Assembly: GCF_900129425.1 (NCBI RefSeq)
Contig: NZ_LT670817.1
Coordinates: 3,968,001 to 4,032,000 of the forward strand
Length of the DNA stretch: 64,000 nt
Source of the DNA: Bradyrhizobium erythrophlei
GTDB taxonomy: Bacteria > Pseudomonadota > Alphaproteobacteria > Rhizobiales > Xanthobacteraceae
Direction of reading: 5' to 3'
Position numbers and translations under genes: made by a program. Shown piece after piece: positions 62,258 to 64,000 of the stretch; positions within the stretch are counted from its first letter, which is position 1; each line of letters opens with the position of its first letter. The notes under the pieces are model-generated. The model did no database searches, was not told where the DNA came from, and saw nothing but the letters and a program-made list of their open reading frames with translations.

Positions 62258-62403
62258 AGGCTGATCGCGGCTGGAACCGAGCGTTCGAAGACCCCATCCC
62301 GCTTGCGCGCGGCCGTCAGCTCGTGACGCTGCAAGACGTCGCCAGCTACGTCATGAAGCTCCCGAAGGTCGAGCAGAACATTCGCGGAAGTGATCAGGAA
62401 TGA
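62254..62403 (+). pseudogene. Truncated small conserved protein
   Basis: A 49-codon frame from GTG 62254 reading ADRGWNRAFEDPIPL, RGRQLVTLQDVASYVMKLPK. This is the N-terminal half of a small protein whose C-terminal half is seen in another copy at 63745-64000 (LRTLHDAANYITGLPKKEAA). Here the frame leaves the family after VMKLPKVEQ and stops. It ends three bases before the oxidoreductase stop. Confidence 0.55.
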
Positions 62404-62405
62404 AG

Positions 62406-63428
62406 TTACGTCACTAAAAGGACTTTGCCGATATTCCTGCGATCTTGGACGAAATGGTGCGCTTGCGGAGCTTCGGCGAACGGGAAGGTGCGCGCGACCT
62501 TCGGCTTGATGGCTCCCTGTGTCCACAAGTTCAATAGCTGATCGGCCCACTGACGCTGGCGATCGATCTCACCCCACATATGGCCGAGGTTGACGCCGAA
62601 GACGCCCTTGTTCGCATTCATCAGCGACAGCGGGTTGAACTGAAACCAGGGGGCGCGGGCAAGCGTAGCCAGCATTCCGAGCAGGCTGCGTTCCTTGCCG
62701 CTCACGGCCGCGGAAATACCGAATATGCCAAGCCGTCCTGTCGGTGCGAGGACGCGATAACCTTTCTTCCATGACTCGCCGCCGACGGCGTCGAGAATGA
62801 GCTCGACGCCGCGGCCGTTGGTGATTTCCCTCGTGCGGGTCTCGAAGTCCTCCGTTCGGTAATCGATGAGGTGGTCGGTGCCGAGCGCGCGTAATTCCGC
62901 ATGTTTGGCCGCGGACGCAGTGCCGATGACTTGGGCGCCGATGTGTTTTGCGATCTGGGTTGCAGCAATGCCGACGCCGCCGCCGGCCGAATGGATGAGG
63001 ACCGTCTCGTTCGCCTTGAGGCCGCCCATGACCACGATAAGCTGCCAAGCAGTGAAATAATTGATCGGGATCGAGGCTGCTTCCAACGCCGACATGCCAG
63101 GCGGGCGTGCGAAAACCTGGTTGATCGGGACGCATATAGTATCGGCGTAGCCGCCAAATCGGGTCGCCGCTAAAACATCACGGCCAGCCCAATTCGGTGC
63201 AACACCCGCACCAACAGCATCGATGTGGCCGCTGACCTCATAACCAGGCACGACCGGGATGGGGGGCAGGTCGGGATAAAGACCCAAGCGGCCCATAATG
63301 TCAGCGAAATTAACCCCGCTTGCCTCGACGCGAATCCGGACTTCGCCGGCTTTGGGCTCCGGGTCGGGCGCTTCCTTCACCTCGAGAACTTCAGGCGGGC
63401 CAATCTTCGTGATCCAAATCTGCCGCAT
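62406..63428 (-). CDS. Zinc-free quinone oxidoreductase-like MDR protein
   Basis: A 340-residue NAD(P)H-dependent medium-chain reductase. ILIHS-type binding appears as VLIHSAGGGVGIAATQIAKHIGA. The N-terminal GroES-like part has EVRIRVEASGVNFADIMGRLGLYP and VVPGYEVSGHI. Zinc-ligand cysteines are absent, as in the quinone oxidoreductase and VAT-1 branches. ATG 63428 follows GAGGTCG. The substrate is likely a quinone or an alpha,beta-unsaturated carbonyl. Confidence 0.88.
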   Translation of the reverse strand: MRQIWITKIGPPEVLEVKEAPDPEPKAGEVRIRVEASGVNFADIMGRLGLYPDLPPIPVVPGYEVSGHIDAVGAGVAPNWAGRDVLAATRFGGYADTICVPINQVFARPPGMSALEAASIPINYFTAWQLIVVMGGLKANETVLIHSAGGGVGIAATQIAKHIGAQVIGTASAAKHAELRALGTDHLIDYRTEDFETRTREITNGRGVELILDAVGGESWKKGYRVLAPTGRLGIFGISAAVSGKERSLLGMLATLARAPWFQFNPLSLMNANKGVFGVNLGHMWGEIDRQRQWADQLLNLWTQGAIKPKVARTFPFAEAPQAHHFVQDRRNIGKVLLVT

Positions 63429-63744
63429 GACCGCGACCTCGGCGTTCGGGCTTCGAGCCAAAAACTATATACGAGCCATTTGGAAGATTCGAGGATGACC
63501 ACGAACGGCGCCGAACCGCGACTTGAATGACCGCTCCGGGTCCAACTCGGAAGTGGAGAGCCATTCACGGAGAGTCCGGTCTGTCCCGATGAACGGACAT
63601 CGTCAGTTTGACTGGGTCGCATCGAGGAATATCGGCAGGCAGTTAGGTCGGATAATACCGGGTGTGCATCCGAGCGAACGCGACGCCCGCCAGTTGCTCC
63701 GATGGCGCCAACGACTCATGCTGCGACCTCGACGGTTTCCTGCT
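63429..63744. other. intergenic stretch with no supported gene
   Basis: No recognisable coding or RNA. It presumably contains the promoter of the oxidoreductase gene. Confidence 0.4.
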
Positions 63745-64000
63745 TCATCGATCGCGCGCGAGTTTGCGCTTGCCCCAATGCTTTTCCTTCCGTGACGGAT
63801 CGACCACGCGCTCGACATGTCGGTTTAGAGCCCTCATCACGCCGATCCGAGCAAACATGGTGGGTCCGCCGCGATCGGCGACGAGCATGAGCGCCTCGAT
63901 CGCGGCCTGCCACTCCGGCAGCGCGGCTTCTTTTTTTGGAAGCCCAGTAATGTAGTTGGCCGCGTCGTGGAGGGTGCGAAGTGTTCGGCCGCCGGGCAGC
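63745..64000 (-). CDS. Small conserved protein, partial at window edge
   Basis: The minus-strand frame ending at TGA 63747-63745 reads RTLRTLHDAANYITGLPKKE, ALPEWQAAIEALMLVADRGG, PTMFARIGVMRALNRHVERV, KHWGKRKLARDR. This is a small protein that I recognise as common in Bradyrhizobium; function unknown. At least 85 residues lie in the window and the start is beyond 64000. A broken paralogue lies at 62254-62403. Confidence 0.7.
   Translation of the reverse strand, partial: LPGGRTLRTLHDAANYITGLPKKEAALPEWQAAIEALMLVADRGGPTMFARIGVMRALNRHVERVVDPSRKEKHWGKRKLARDR

Overview
The window is GC-rich chromosomal DNA from an alphaproteobacterium. Nitrobacteraceae (Bradyrhizobium, Rhodopseudomonas or Afipia-like) is the best guess. 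I infer this from the aerobic cobalamin gene set with cobW/cobN, GcrA-like proteins, NMT1-type ABC importers, and small proteins and an integrase that I recognise as common in Bradyrhizobium. No tRNA, rRNA, CRISPR array or replication origin was seen.

Layout. (1) 96-11758 (+) is a catabolic island: a MarR regulator, a three-gene ABC importer, a Rieske oxygenase system and a three-subunit molybdenum hydroxylase. The ferredoxin, ferredoxin reductase and oxygenase alpha subunit of the Rieske system lie in one 963-residue reading frame. The FeS subunit of the Mo hydroxylase carries a C-terminal CoxG-like domain. (2) 11873-14668 (-) is a visibly lower-GC pair: a polytopic membrane protein and an acyltransferase-3. 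(3) 15225-22663 is mixed: a PLP sulfur-amino-acid enzyme, an integrase with a nonsense mutation, an FAD oxidase, a frameshifted GNAT, a GcrA-like protein, a C13-type peptidase and an HdeD-like protein. (4) 23030-47750 is a nearly complete aerobic adenosylcobalamin supercluster under three cobalamin riboswitches: a Ni/Co permease, cobA-B-M-E-L-(cobK antisense)-J-I-H-N-W, a DUF1636 protein, cobO-Q, cobD, cobC, a CobZ/TcuA-like flavoprotein, cobT-U-S, a phosphatase, cobF and bluB. (5) 48486-57127 holds an orphan LuxR regulator, a two-component system and a divergent heavy-metal RND pump. (6) 57205-64000 is decayed accessory DNA: two opposite fragments of an IS transposase around an unknown 595-codon frame, then remnants of a sirtuin, a LysR regulator, a GcrA-like protein and an SRAP protein, followed by an intact quinone oxidoreductase and a partial small gene at the right edge.

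How the parts work together. The riboswitches should lower cobalt uptake and corrin synthesis when B12 is sufficient. Ring contraction normally needs CobG, which is absent here. The flavoprotein at 41217-42608 resembles CobZ and is the obvious candidate to replace it. The CobST chelatase subunits and a corrin reductase are also absent and presumably lie elsewhere. Most cob genes overlap by four bases (ATGA). Two divergent pairs (cobL/cobK and cobD/cobC) appear to start on a shared CATG palindrome, and cobK runs antisense inside the long minus-strand cob operon.
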